Origin: Trematomus loennbergii
Taxonomy: Eukaryota > Chordata > Actinopteri > Perciformes > Nototheniidae
DNA: 64,000 bases
Direction of reading: 5' to 3'
NCBI GenBank assembly: GCA_012861695.1
Contig: JAAOOA010000121.1
Location: 124,001 to 188,000, forward strand
Shown here: positions 26,101 to 36,284 of the stretch, one piece after another
How positions within the stretch are numbered: position 1 is the stretch's first letter
Layout of the letters: each line of letters begins with the position of its first letter
Notes under the pieces: model-generated
What the model was told of the DNA's origin: nothing
Database searches by the model: none
Seen by the model: the letters and a program-made list of their open reading frames with translations, nothing else
Made by a program: the position numbers and the translations under genes

Positions 26101-29100
26101 AATGTACGTTTCAAGTACTTTATGTTTCTTAGTTGACTATCTAAATAAAAAACCCTACCCACCTCCCCCTCCACCCACAGCATTATACATCCATCATTCC
26201 TATTATGTGACCATTGTAAAATATATAAATCACCATCAAATCTCACTGATTGACTAACATTTTAAAGGATAATCTTATGTTGTCAAAGGATCTATATTAT
26301 TTCCAAGTACAATTTTGGCATTTAAGAAATGTACAGTATATTATCAAGGAGAGTAACATGTATTGTGTTTGGGGTCATATGGAAATATTTCCCTTCCAGT
26401 GTCAGCATTCCAAAGGCATGCCGTTGCCTTCCTTTTTGATTTCTACACTCCTGTCAAAATGAACAACCCAATGTGGGCTTGTAAGTGGTTCCCACCCAAC
26501 TCCTAACTGTCCCCATGCATGCATCTCACCTTCAAATTCACAATCTCAAGTATATTGTCTATCAATCCTCTATTGATGGTGTTATGAAGAGCTCAATGCT
26601 GACTTCAGGTCTTAGACATGCTGACAGCGTATCTTGTGGGGCCTGGAGCCATTTTCATTACATTAGCAGCACTAAACGTACCCTGTTTTTCACGTGGGGA
26701 GCGGGACCAAGATAACTTTCCATTTTTGGAAAGTAATGTTTCTGCTTGTGTTTGACAGACAACAGGAGCATCTGCATGGGGTATTCAGGGTGGACTTTGA
26801 CAGAGGACTTCTCTGAAAGTACAAAATAAAAGTATGTTATAGTCTTTGCGCTATAGTCTAACTACTGAGTCCAAAATGATCAGTCTTCTTAAGAACTTAA
26901 AAGTATTTGTATTGCTCGTCACATATAGCAGCAAGACAGGCATTGTTGTACCATGGAGGGGACTTTGACAGGAGAGTATCAAGAAGTACACAGTAAAAGT
27001 ATTTCATAGTATTTGGGATAGTTGTAACTACAACTGATTCCAACTTCATCAGTCTTATGAAAAACGTATGGCCAAAAATAATGTTATCGCTCATCAAAGA
27101 TAGCAGAAGCTTGTCAGTTTGTGCACTGTGTAAAGGCAAAGAGTTAGAACCTTTATTTTGAAGAGTACAGCGCAAGCATAGGGCAAACTAGCCAATCAGA
27201 AGCAAGGAGGCACTGGAGACACACCCACCTGGAAACGAAACATTGAGTGGTATACTTGTTTTAACAGTAAGAACAGAAAAACGAAAAAACGAGCTGAATT
27301 GCCGTTTTTCCGTTTTGGGGCAAAATAGATAAACAAAAAACGACCCGTTTCTGTTTTTTTTTTTTTTAAATTAGAACTAAAAAACAAACGGTTAAAACGT
27401 ACCTTCGACCTAACCCTAACGCTGATTCAAAAATGGTTTTCAGTATTATTGAACCACAATTGAATATGACATTATGAATGAAAATAACAGCTCAAAGTGG
27501 GTTTAATTTAGTAATTATATTACCAAGGAAACGGAAGGTCCTGCGCACCATAGGGTTCACGTAGCAACAGTCTCCCATGACAACAACCTTGTCCTGGTCG
27601 TACAGGTTGTCTGAGTTGTAGTGAAGGAGGAAGATAACAAGCTCCACACCTGAAATCTGAGGAACACAGAGAAAAATACTTTCGGATGGAAATACTTAGT
27701 AATACTTGGAATTAAATAACCAAAATTGAAGCAAACTGGCACACACATGCACTCACCTGCATTTAAAACCATGCAGAAACATGTCGTCTTCTAAATTCAC
27801 TATAGCTAATTATTAGTTCCCTCACAATAATGAACACGTGGGCCACTTTGAGGTGGGGTTACACTTAAAGGAACACCACTGCGCATTGATGCAGAAGATC
27901 TGGGACATTTTAAACCCAGCGGTCAATTGTTAGCTTCATGCTCTGAGCACCTGCCTCTCCACCATGCTGTATGCGATTCTCTATACATATACGGAGCCAG
28001 CACTATAAACGCTACTATAAAGTCTGTCCTTGAATGAGTAATAAAGTCACACCACTGGTCTGTTAAATGTTGGAGTTCCTATTTGAAGGCCCGAAAGCGT
28101 TTCCTCTGTTTACCGTCCCTCCCACTAGAATAACCCTTTAACAGCCAGCGCCACCATTTGGTAGAGCACATTTTGTGTCTTGATATCTTGTTGGAAAACA
28201 AATAAAAAAGTGTAACTCCATCTGATTCAGCCAGCTCTACCATCTGGTTGACATGTTATGCACAAAACAACCTCTAGATGTCACTGTGGTTCGAACAGAA
28301 TGCCCTTCAGCTAGCTTCCACTGAGAAAGTTGGCATGCTAAAAATCACTGCTGACGAAATCACTCTTTTTGGTCAACTTTTGTAAGGTAACCATGTCATT
28401 ATTGACATATTTTAGTGTCAGAGCACTGACTGAACATAATTAGATAACTTGATGCACAACAAAAGTTTTAACAAGGGTGTAATTATATTTTGGAAAATAT
28501 GCTCAGCCAACCGGTCGAATTGGCCTTTTATGGTAAACTAGCAATATGACTTTTTCAGAGTTTCGAGATGTTTTCCAATAAAATATGGTAAGTAAATGTC
28601 TAGATTCATGGTAATATTACTAAATCTAGTACTGCCTTATGAGTCTCAGAGTGAAAGAGTGATAATAATTCATAAAGCAGCTTTAATGCATGGCATTCAG
28701 CCGAAGTTACACACAGATGAGCAAGTTAGGCCAACACAGGATATAGACATTTGCTGTTAGGCCAGTGGTTTCTTGATAGGCCAATTCAGCATATACAGTA
28801 AGATGAGCAAGTCTTTTTTATTATGAAAAACACTTAACATTACTTTTTTACAATTATCATTTATTATCTTTTATGAATTTATCTGGTTGTATATATTGCT
28901 CATTTTTCATAAAAGAAAAAAATGTATTTGAGTTTGTGTTTTATTTGAGTTTGATGCATACAAATACTGTACTGTATATGATTCTTGAAAATGCACTTTT
29001 ACCATAGAAGGCCAGCTCGACCAGTTGGTAGAGGCTCATAAAAAAAAACGGTGTGGTCAGTCAAACAAATACAAATTGTTTGTGGTTATTGTGGCCATTT

Positions 29101-29941
29101 GATAAAAAAATGCAAACAAATAATTTTTCCATAGCTTTTTTCTTGGTCTGGCAGTGAAAGGGATAAACGATAAATCCCCAAAGGAAAATATTCGACAATG
29201 TGATGCACTTAATAATACACATGCATATTACTCTACCTGCCAAGCTTATCATCCCCCAAGAAAAAAGGTCTACTCAGATATTCTCCTTGGACCAAAAGCA
29301 GATTATCAACACAGGCATTTAACTGAGGTGATAAGTGCATAATATCTAGTGAGGGTCATACATAGGTGCATTTAGGCTAAAGTAGATGTTCAACAAATGT
29401 AGTTATTACTCTTATAGACTTAAATGGTAATTTCTTAAAAAGTGAACAGGAACGAATATTAAACTGCAGAGGGTTCCAGCTTTATTTGAAGCCGGCAAAT
29501 GGTAGTGACAGGCCTTAACATTTAATGAATTATGTTGAATTTGGTCGTATTTTAGTCTGAAACTACCTTCTGTTAGCTCTTTTAAAAATTCAATTAGGGC
29601 ATTATGCTGTTAAAGAGGATGTAATATAATTTTTTGGGTTCAATACAGTAGGTTTTGGTGCAGTTAAATGGTCTGCAAAGGATACATAAATCCCTGTGTT
29701 CCCTCCAGAGGGAGTTTCTCTTAAACTCAGTTACTCACCAGTACCACAGGCAGCCCCCCACCACAGAGAACAGTATGACGGGCTGCAGGCGGCCGTCCTG
29801 TTCTGGGCCGGGGTCTGGTTTGGTGAGGCTGGGGTCCCTGCAGATGAAGCCCTGCAGGGCGGGGCTGAAGGTGTCCGTGAACTCAAAGTAGTACGCCAGC
29901 ATGGCTGCAGCGGCCAGGATCACCACCTGGAAGTACAGCAT
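13273..29941 (-). CDS. plppr5: Phospholipid phosphatase-related protein, PLPPR5-like (six exons)
   Basis: Coding exons on the minus strand: 29941-29739, 27656-27524, 22318-22068, 21988-21812, 13622-13482 and 13302-13273, about 311 codons (human PLPPR5 is just over 300). PLPPRs are six-pass membrane proteins of the lipid phosphate phosphatase superfamily, linked to neurite and filopodia outgrowth. Visible marks are the MLYFQVVIL start, LAYYFEFTDTF, GDCCYVNP, PNYTALGC, MRARKTFPSKEAALSVYT, AEYRNHWSDVIAG and the C-terminus SCTEVT. The PSKE in place of the catalytic PSGH motif fits the enzymatically silent PLPPR branch. All phases agree except that exon 1 is one base short (203 instead of 204), in a G run at 29754-29759. 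The intron between exons 4 and 5 is swollen by repeats. PLPPR1 is the next best match. Confidence 0.85.
13482..13622 (-). CDS. plppr5: plppr5 exon 5 (last membrane segment and tail)
   Basis: 141 bases, 47 codons, phase 0 to 0. It starts VVFVVQYFKKRRVV, which completes the FLVV-type end of the final membrane helix, and then encodes a polar cytosolic tail ending KYTVPQ. It lies 8.2 kb from exon 4, on the far side of the LINE and minisatellite block. It was assigned by phase, position and similarity to the PLPPR tail. Confidence 0.75.
13853..13917 (+). repeat. 33-bp minisatellite, left remnant (about 2 units)
   Basis: Two units of the same 33-bp repeat as at 19288-20146. They end abruptly where LINE copy A begins. 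Confidence 0.9.
13918..16796 (+). mobile_element. Non-LTR retrotransposon copy A, 5'-truncated, hAT inside
   Basis: RT blocks in order: NPRKFWKAIKSL, KLDPKKPAGPDNV, NYRPISKLSVLAKVLERLV, GFRKQHSTI, GVPQGSVLGPLLFSIYIN, HFYADDTVMYC and YKYLGIWLDDCLTFK. The catalytic YADD is intact near 14922. The tail ends in aataaaggctacaaacaaac. A frameshift near 14643, before FIDLSKAFDTVDH, is shared with copy B. An 859-bp hAT element splits the 3' part. The clade was not settled; it looks like one of the I/Jockey-like or related fish LINEs, and is not the same as the L2 copies here. It lies antisense in a plppr5 intron. Confidence 0.85.
15598..16456. mobile_element. hAT-type MITE in LINE copy A (8-bp TSD gtttttat)
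   Basis: Ends TAGGGCTGTCA..TGACAGCCCTA with subterminal taatcgcgattaatcgc and gttaacgcg repeats. It is flanked by gtttttat on both sides (15590-15597 and 16457-16464). LINE copy B has the empty site with a single gtttttat (18954 onward). No transposase was seen. Confidence 0.93.
16797..16865 (+). repeat. 33-bp minisatellite, middle remnant (about 2 units)
   Basis: Two units between the 3' tail of LINE copy A and the truncated 5' end of copy B. Confidence 0.9.
16866..19289 (+). mobile_element. Non-LTR retrotransposon copy B, 5'-truncated
   Basis: Nearly the same sequence as copy A, but it reaches about 420 bases further 5': end of the endonuclease (NDVSDHCVVATIRDTK) and IIDRHAPLRTFRVKGRDNPWF. 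The RT blocks are as in copy A, with YADD near 18292. It carries the same frameshift before FIDLSKAFDTVDH (near 18009) plus several one-base deletions of its own (for example at about 17475 and 18217). It ends in the same acaaacaaac tail, directly followed by the minisatellite. Confidence 0.85.
19288..20146 (+). repeat. 33-bp minisatellite, about 26 units
   Basis: Head-to-tail units of gatgtgcagtggcctgactc plus tctgaagacacat. They vary mainly at gatgtg/gacgtg and ctctgaag/ctctaaag. Because 33 is a multiple of 3, long frames stay open on both strands (for example an 11-residue repeat DVQWPDSLKTH). I treat these frames as by-products of the repeat. Confidence 0.97.
20347..20819. mobile_element. 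hAT (Charlie-like) MITE with TSD gtctaaaa
   Basis: Ends CAGGGGTGTCCAAACT..AGTTTGGACACCCCTG, flanked by gtctaaaa at 20339-20346 and 20820-20827. 473 bases, no coding capacity. Confidence 0.95.
20828..21811. other. plppr5 intron between exons 4 and 5, right part
   Basis: AT-rich intron with no exon-like block. Near 21220-21450 it shares short phrases (for example tctccacatattaacaccactt) with 34370-34440 and 48560-48620, suggesting a dispersed repeat. Confidence 0.45.
21812..21988 (-). CDS. plppr5: plppr5 exon 4 (C3 motif)
   Basis: 177 bases, 59 codons, phase 0 to 0. It begins MYVMSC, contains a membrane segment, then LTGINRMAEYRNHWSDVIAG and CAIAVFL. Acceptor tttccag, donor GTCTGT. Confidence 0.92.
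22068..22318 (-). CDS. plppr5: plppr5 exon 3 (C1/C2 phosphatase-like motifs)
   Basis: 251 bases, acceptor ctgcag, donor GTGAGT. Encodes VYIFGLFTTDIFVSAGQLVT, PYFLSVCLPNYTALGC, ACTGDADDI and MRARKTFPSKEAALSVYT. The Ser-Gly-His of active lipid phosphate phosphatases is replaced by Ser-Lys-Glu, as throughout this branch. Confidence 0.92.
22319..23743. other. plppr5 intron 2, left part, with one arm of an inverted repeat
   Basis: From about 22790 to 23500 the sequence matches, in reverse complement, patches of 26790-27290 (for example ctgattggctagtttgccct against the reverse strand near 27190). A (CTGT)n run lies at 23073-23112. No exon was seen. Confidence 0.6.
23073..23112 (+). repeat. (CTGT)n microsatellite
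   Basis: About ten tetranucleotide units, followed by a degenerate run. Confidence 0.9.
23744..24740. mobile_element. piggyBac-like MITE, copy 1 (TTAA flanks)
   Basis: 997 bases with ends cctttagcagccag and ctggcaattaaaggg (inverted), flanked by TTAA at 23740-23743 and 24741-24744. It is closely similar along its whole length to 28134-29162. No transposase was seen. Confidence 0.8.
24745..27523. other. plppr5 intron 2, right part
   Basis: AT-rich intron. It contains the SINE-like repeat at its left end and the second arm of the inverted repeat at about 26790-27290, followed by a low-complexity cgttttt/aaaac stretch. No exon was recognised. Confidence 0.5.
24930..25115 (-). mobile_element. 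SINE-like repeat with tRNA-type box B
   Basis: On the minus strand it holds a box-B-like GGTTCAATCCCC followed by the body cagcatgtcgttgtgtccc. It is shared with 58425-58548. This body is common in fish tRNA-derived SINEs. Box A is degraded. Confidence 0.55.
27524..27656 (-). CDS. plppr5: plppr5 exon 2
   Basis: 133 bases, acceptor ttcctcag or equivalent, donor GTAATA. Encodes ISGVELVIFLLHYN, then KVVVMGDCCYVNPMVRRTF and FRFL plus one base. Matches the second PLPPR5 exon with its GDCCY-NP-VRR-RFLG block. Two related MITEs in the same orientation lie on either side. Confidence 0.88.
28134..29162. mobile_element. piggyBac-like MITE, copy 2 (ATAA flanks)
   Basis: 1029 bases, same orientation and nearly the same sequence as 23744-24740, with ends ccctttaacagccag and ctggcagtgaaaggg. 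ATAA flanks both ends, a possible decayed TTAA target. It lies in plppr5 intron 1. Confidence 0.78.
29163..29738. other. plppr5 intron 1, upstream part
   Basis: AT-rich intron next to exon 1. Nothing recognised. Confidence 0.5.
29739..29941 (-). CDS. plppr5: plppr5 exon 1 (first membrane segment; one-base frame break)
   Basis: The ATG at 29941 starts MLYFQVVIL, as in PLPPR5, followed by a hydrophobic segment, LAYYFEFTDTF and KPDPGPE. The donor GTGAGT follows 29739. Reading ends SVVGGCLWYW with a stop just past the donor. Adding one base to the G6 run (29754-29759) restores GGLPVVL, the expected PLPPR reading, and gives the phase that exon 2 needs. Confidence 0.85.
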
Positions 29942-30570
29942 GGCCCCTCCAACAGTCCTGCTACCACGGCAATAAGGGATTTAGATCCTGGCTACTGTCG
30001 CCACGGTGATGTAGAATCCAATTTATAACTTCCAATTACTGCTGTGTTTTCAAATCCAATTTTGACAACTTTTTGTTTGCTTCACGAAGTCTTGAAGCAT
30101 ATTCCAGTTTTCAAATATAACAGGTAATGATGATGATGATGATGATGAATGATGATGATGATGATTATTATTTGCTATTCCAAGACAGACAACGTTGCTC
30201 TTCTTCGTCTTCTTTCTGCATGAGGGTATTCTTGTCCTACCGCTCTGTGGACTCTGAATCCTCTGAGTGCAGAGCAGCAGAGTTCCTTCTGTCTCACTGA
30301 ACACTCTCTAAAGAGCAGCCTGCAGTCTGCGGAGCACTCAGCAGGGCAGGGTGGGGATTAGAGAAAGTGCAGGGCAGACTGACAGTAGAGCGATGAAACA
30401 TGCTATATCTGAAACACTGCATTAAATTAAAGCAAGCAGTTGCCTATTTATTGACAAATCCAGTCGACACAGAACTATATATATATATGTATATATATAT
30501 TATCATTCATCAGTTATTGGATTATGATATATTAGATAAATAATTTTAGTAGCAGCCAGTTTAATGTTAT
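29942..30570. other. plppr5 upstream region
   Basis: Expected to hold the 5' UTR and promoter of plppr5 on the minus strand. A (GAT)n microsatellite is at 30128-30165 and a TA-rich run at 30478-30500. No clear core promoter element was identified. Confidence 0.35.
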
Positions 30571-30574
30571 GGAT

Positions 30575-31925
30575 GTTGTTTCAAAGTTCAGGTGTTTATT
30601 GCCTGTGGGATGAAACTGTCTCTGAGTCTGGTGGTTTTAGTCCTGATGCTGCGGTACCCCCTGCCAGACGGCAGCAGACAGAACAGTTTGTGGCTGGGGT
30701 GATGGGGGTCTTTTATAATCCTGAGGGCTTTCTTCCTGAGCCGCTGGGAGTAGAGGTCTCCATGGATGGCAGCTCCGTCCTGGTGATGTGCTGTGCAGTT
30801 TTCACCAAGTAAAGCCTTACGATTGAGGGGGGTGGTGCTGCCGTACCAGGCCGTGATGCAGCCAGTCAGGATGCTCTCTATGGTGCACCTGTAGAAGGTC
30901 AGGATCCTCTCTATGGTGCACCAAGGTCAGGCTCTCTATGGTGCACCTGTAAGGTCAGGATGCTCTCTATGGTGCACCTGTAGAAGGTCAGGATGCTCTC
31001 TATGGTGCACCTGTAGAAGGTCAGGATCCTCTCTATGGTGCACCTGTAGAAGGTCAGGATGCTCTCTATGGTGCACCTGTAGAAGGTCAGGATGCTCTCT
31101 ATGGTGCACCTGTAGAAGGTCAGGATGCTCTCTATGGTGCACCTGTAGAAGGTCAGGATGCTCTCTATGGTGCACCTGTAGAAGGTCAGGATCCTCTCTA
31201 TGGTGCACCTGAAGAAGGTCAGGATGCTCTCTATGGTGCACCTGTAGAAGGTCAGGATACTCTCTATGGTGCACCTGAAGGTCAGGATGCTCTCTATGGT
31301 ACACCTGCAGAAGGTCAGGATGCTCTCTATGGTGCACCTGTAGAAGGTCAGGATCCTCTCTATGGTGCACCTGCAGAAGGTCAGGATCCTCTCTATGGTG
31401 CACCTGTAGAAAGTCAGGATGCTCTCTATGGTGCACCTGTAGAAGGTCAGGATCCTCTCTATGGTGCACCTGTAGAAGGTCAGGATGCTCTCTATGGTGC
31501 ACCTGTAGAAAGTCAGGATGCTCTCTATGGTGTAGTCAATGAACAGCATTCTCACATGTGTTCCTCTGGTCCAGGTGTGAGAGGGCAGTGTGGATGGTGA
31601 GGGCTATGGCGTAGTCTGTGGACCTGTTAGCTCTGTAGGCAAACTGCAGGGGGTCCAGAGAGTCAAGGAGGGAGGAGGTGATGAAGGTTTTGACTAACCG
31701 CTCAAAGCACTTCATGATGATGAGGTGGTGACTGGTGCTACTTGAGGCTGGTGGTTTTAGTGTTTTTGGGGACAGGAACGATGGTGGAGTGTTTAAAACA
31801 TGTGGGGACTACAGACTGCAGCAGGGACCTGTTGAAGATGTCTGTGAACACCTCTGCCAGCTGAACTGCACACGGCCAGGGATGCCATCAGGTCCAGGAG
31901 CCTTGTGTGGGTTAACCCTTTGAAA
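30575..31925 (-). mobile_element. L2 LINE with internal deletion and coding minisatellite (left arm)
   Basis: On the minus strand it runs from [15 protein letters not shown] (near 31910) through the [12 protein letters not shown] and TDDAIA-type RT blocks to MRMLFIDY. It then jumps directly into TIESILTFYRC repeats, and ends GCITAWYG to DSFIPQAINT near 30590. The RT core between LFIDY and FYRCTIES, about 1.3 kb in other copies, is deleted in frame. It cannot be active. Confidence 0.85.
30872..31532 (-). repeat. 33-bp minisatellite derived from L2 coding sequence (about 20 units)
   Basis: The unit gtgcacctgtagaaggtcag plus gatgctctctatg encodes CTIESILTFYR on the minus strand, a segment that occurs once in intact L2 reverse transcriptases. 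Units vary Ser/Arg (gatgct/gatcct). The frame stays open for about 214 residues. Confidence 0.95.
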
Positions 31926-33369
31926 GGATTTGAACGAATGAACGAAGGATTTAACTGAGTATTTCTACACACTGGTATTACTACATTTACTCAAGTAAAA
32001 ATATTTGAGTACTTCTTCCACCTCTGGTGATATGAAAGTGTATGTAAGTCACTTTGGATGAAAGCATCAGCTAAATGATATGTAAAGTAATTTGAAAGAA
32101 AGCAACACCTTTTAAATAAAAAGGCTAGATTACCAATCAGGATACAGAGGGTTCCCTGCATGGAAATAGTTTGTTAATAATGTTAAAAAGCTTACACCAT
32201 CACATACAGGCTGCTGTGTCGTCTAACTGATGGGTAGGGGGAGTAGGGGGGCAACACAGTTTACAGAAGACATCATGATGGAGGTGGGATGGGCCAATAG
32301 CCAATAGGGTTCCACCAGCCATGACTTTACCCTGGGAAATATCATTTAATATAAATATGTTATATTAGTAGACACCACTAAATAAGTGAAGAAACTCGAA
32401 AGTTCTCTCCTTTTTTTTTTTTTTACAGGATGAGTGACACCAAGAAAGGAATTGGCAACAAAACTTGTCTTAAATGAAAGAGTACCAATTAATACTTAAT
32501 CCCCACTCATTTTTTCAAAAACAAACAAACACTGACCAAACCTGTTTTTCCTTGTTACTGTCTATTGACATTGTTTTTACATTGTTGTTCAAATAATATT
32601 TCATTAACATTTTCCATTTGTATAGAGTTGGTGCTTCTTTTCTTTTCCAGTTTTGCAAAATCAGAATTCTAAGTTCTCATGCTCTGAGCACTGCTGCCCT
32701 CCAGTGGTCATACGAGTAATATCACTCCAAGTTATGACACACTTCTACATTATAGCAGAAGTGTCATTCAACATAAATTGAACAATATGGTCAACATAAA
32801 GCAGGGAGTTTATGTCTCACATCCTCTGATGCAGTAATTCTTTGGTTTTTCACATTGCTTCCTCTTGATGTCTGTCACTGGTGCCATCATATCAGATTGT
32901 ATTACCATGATGTCTGTTTGGTTCCCAGTTTCTCACACAAGCCTTACAGGGGACCTATCATGCAAAATGCACTTTTTGATGTCTTTTATACATAAAGATG
33001 TGTCCCCGGTGTGTCGGGGGACTCACGCAGCGTCAGCAAATAAAACCCTCTCACTTTTCCTCCGTACCCAAATCTCTAAAAACGGGGTACAACGGAGCTG
33101 ACCCAGATTTGCGGCCGATATGACGTAAAATCACCCGACTGTTTTGGACGTCGGTGTTTACATTAGCATCGCTAACACTCAGAGCTAACCTGTACTGCAC
33201 AGAGCATGTGTGTGAAGAAGCAGGAAATAAAAAGGAACTCACCTTGTGGTATAACCGGCAAGAGAGAAAGCCTTTGAGCTCCATACTGTTTCAGAAATAA
33301 TCCTTGATCTAATAATCCTTGCGTTTCACATCTGCCAGGTCCCGCATGAGCCGGCATAAGCTCCGCCCC

Positions 33370-33480
33370 CTCTTATTTTATTTTTTTATTTAGCCTTTAT
33401 TTATACAGGTGAAAATCTCATTGAGACACAGGGTCTCATTCTCAAGAGAGACCTGTTTATACCCAGAATCAGCACTTTTG
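33370..33480 (-). mobile_element. LINE-type 3' tail (left arm)
   Basis: On the minus strand it reads ctcaatgagattttcacctg, tataaataaaggc and an A-rich tail, resembling the 3' end of fish LINEs. The matching copy is at 49540-49620 in the right arm. Confidence 0.5.
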
Positions 33481-34940
33481 GAACAGGAAGAGAAATAGAG
33501 GGATATGAGGCATGGCTAGAATGGGTGATCTGTTTGGTATTTTGACCAAAACACTTCATAGACATGTTTTTTATATTATTTATATATCTGAGACCTATGC
33601 TATTGCGTAAAAATAGCATGATACTGCTCAGTGTGATTTATGGGACCTGACTGCAATACAGTTTCCATTTATTCATTTAGCATGAGTGTTCAGAATATTT
33701 CAGTTAAAGGAGATTAAAATGGTTGTTTGTAATCTCATATTATTCTTTTGCCTCGCACCATTTCAGTAACTGTCATTGAGTCCCACACAGTGATGACTGA
33801 TCAGATAAGGGATGTCCGATGTTTGGCAATGTGCATCTTTATACTATGAGTTCAAATGATCCAACTACCATTCATTGTCATTCTACATCACAGGGTTGCA
33901 TAATGATATGCTACACACTAAAGACATGGCAACACAAAACAGAACCACAACAGTAGCAGTATTCATGTAGTACATTTTGTATTTAAATCACAAGGAATGT
34001 CAACAAATACAAATCATTTAAAGTCCTCTGTTCCCTAAAACGTTAAGAGTGTTTCTTTCATTGTTATCTCTGATAAATTGAGACATTTTATTTGGTCATA
34101 ATTCTAAATTAGCATCTGCACTGGACAGTCAGATATACTATATATCACTTTAAAGTGGCAATAGACAACCGTTAACTTCTCATTATGAAGTAAGATAGCC
34201 ATATTCTAGACATTAGGCATTTACAGCGGTTCAGTGATGATGTTCTCTTTAGGCCGACCTAGAAGTTAGCATCAACATACTGTAAACCAAATAGATGTTT
34301 CCATGGGATTTTGGATTATTGCAGAAAAAACTGCAGTTTATAATACACATGATTTGTTCAGCAGGACAGTCTCCCATATTAACACCACTTTAAGATTTTG
34401 AAGCATAAATGCCATTGCCAGAAGTAAAAAGCTAACACTAGGCTATAAAGGAACTACATCAAGGTCACATGACTTCGGTAGTCTCATTTAGCCACTTTTT
34501 AGCAACTGACACTTGGAGCTTCAGACATCGTCAGTCGTGTGTTTACTGATGTACTTTATGTCGTAGAGCAACAGGTGAAATTATATTGTGTCAACCACAG
34601 ACCTTATTTCAACTACGAACCAAAAACACGTTCAAAAACGCTGACTTTGGAGATGAGGAAGTCGGAAAGGCACAATGCTAACTCATCTCAGGGTTTTAGG
34701 ACTCATTCCTGCACCGATCTATGTTTTTCTTGAGATAGACATAGAGATCTGACAGCAGCATAAAAACAAACAAATATTTGAATACATTTTAAGGAGATAA
34801 ACAAACTATTAGCAGGAAGCTTCAGAGACGTCCCCACAGAGGCAGTGTGTAGTAACAATGGTTCTCTTGATGTTCAGTGTTTCCATTGATTGGGTGTGTG
34901 TAACCGGTGGGTCAGTCCTCTGGAGAGCTGTTCCTCAATA

Positions 34941-35591
34941 GAGAGGCGAAGTCCCTCCCTTCCGGTGGGACTCATGGGACCTTATTTCAGAAAAAGTTTG
35001 TATTGAAGTCAATGGAGAGAGAAAGATTATCTTTCGATCCCGTTTGAATTGTGCCATGAATTACACATATGATGTTTGTCAATCTTAAATAATAATTTCC
35101 ATGTCAAAAAAGTCACAGTTTGTCATAAAACTGTTGAAATATAAGACTATGAAAAATATGCAACTGGAAAGACTACAAATCCCAGAGTCCCGGTCCCGCA
35201 TGCTGGCTCTTACGGAACCGACTAACTCCCTTGTGTGTATGTACAGCTCTCAACATGCCCAGGACTTGTAGTGATTTTCACCTCTTTTAATACTTTTCGC
35301 CGCATTCTGAAAGAAAGAAGTGAAATGTGCCACGTGACGGCCAGTCTTGGTGTGTGTGCGAGACGGGAGATGTAGGTCATTGAGCGATTCACACAAAAAA
35401 AGTGTTACTTCACAGTTTTACGACACATTTTTATTTTTTTGACTTGTAAAATTATCTTTTAAATTGACAAACATCATCAAACGGGATCGAAAGATAATCT
35501 TTCTCTCTCCATTGACTTCAATGCATAACTTTTCCGAAATAAGGTCCCATGGAGCTCAACCGGAAGGGGAGGGACTTCGCCTCTCTATAGG
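34941..35591. mobile_element. MITE with long inverted ends (left arm)
   Basis: Its ends (atagagaggcgaagtccct inward on each side) are inverted repeats of over 100 bases that include ccttatttc and gatcgaaagataatctttc. No coding capacity. The homologous copy is at 47393-48048. Confidence 0.75.
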
Positions 35592-35759
35592 CCGGCTGTT
35601 TTAAAATCATCATTGACTTAAATGTACAGCGCTGCAGTGTAGGTAACCATGGCGATCCTCCTTGTGATACAGGCCCCAGCTCTCCGATAAAAACTAGCAA
35701 TGTGCAGCGACACTGTTACAGTCAGTGGAATATTTAATTTGTATAAAAATATATATTAT

Positions 35760-35952
35760 ACTTGTGTGAACAGGTCCCGAACGTCATCCAGCTCTGGCTC
35801 TGATTCGTAGCCATGGAAACAATCAGGTTGATGGTGTCGTCCTTTCTTCCGCCTCCCTTTATACACACTTGTTTTCTCCTCCTCTGTCTGTTGTGATCCC
35901 TGTGAGATGGGAGGATCTGGGATTTGTAGTTCTTTTGTTTCTCCGTAGGCAT
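35760..35952 (-). other. Exon-like segment, left-arm copy (frame broken)
   Basis: Counterpart of 47030-47222. The start MPTEKQK is shared, but an A run is one base shorter here, so the frame departs after residue 7. See the right-arm entry. Confidence 0.3.
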
Positions 35953-36249
35953 GGCTGCCAGGAGATTCTGGTGGAACCTGGAGTTAGGGCAAATAAAATA
36001 ATGCCCCTGCTGCTTGCTTGGAATGTTTTATTTTCCTTTTCTACTTATTCAATACAACATTAATACAGACAGTTAATGACTCAGACCGAAAACACAATGA
36101 GTAGAAGCATGAGGGCAGAAAGCATAGCTCATAAAGAAAATAGCCCCCGGTTAGTCTTCCAGTTTCAGTGTTTTGGGTCAGTTAACTGCAAACTTAGGAG
36201 GTGGGTTTCCATGTGTGTATGTATATAAATACAACCTAAATAAACAAAA

Positions 36250-36251
<2 letters not shown>

Positions 36252-36282
<31 letters not shown>
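36252..36282 (+). repeat. (TA)n microsatellite
   Basis: AT dinucleotide run at the inner part of the left arm. A shorter matching run is at 46712-46732. Confidence 0.9.
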
Positions 36283-36284
<2 letters not shown>

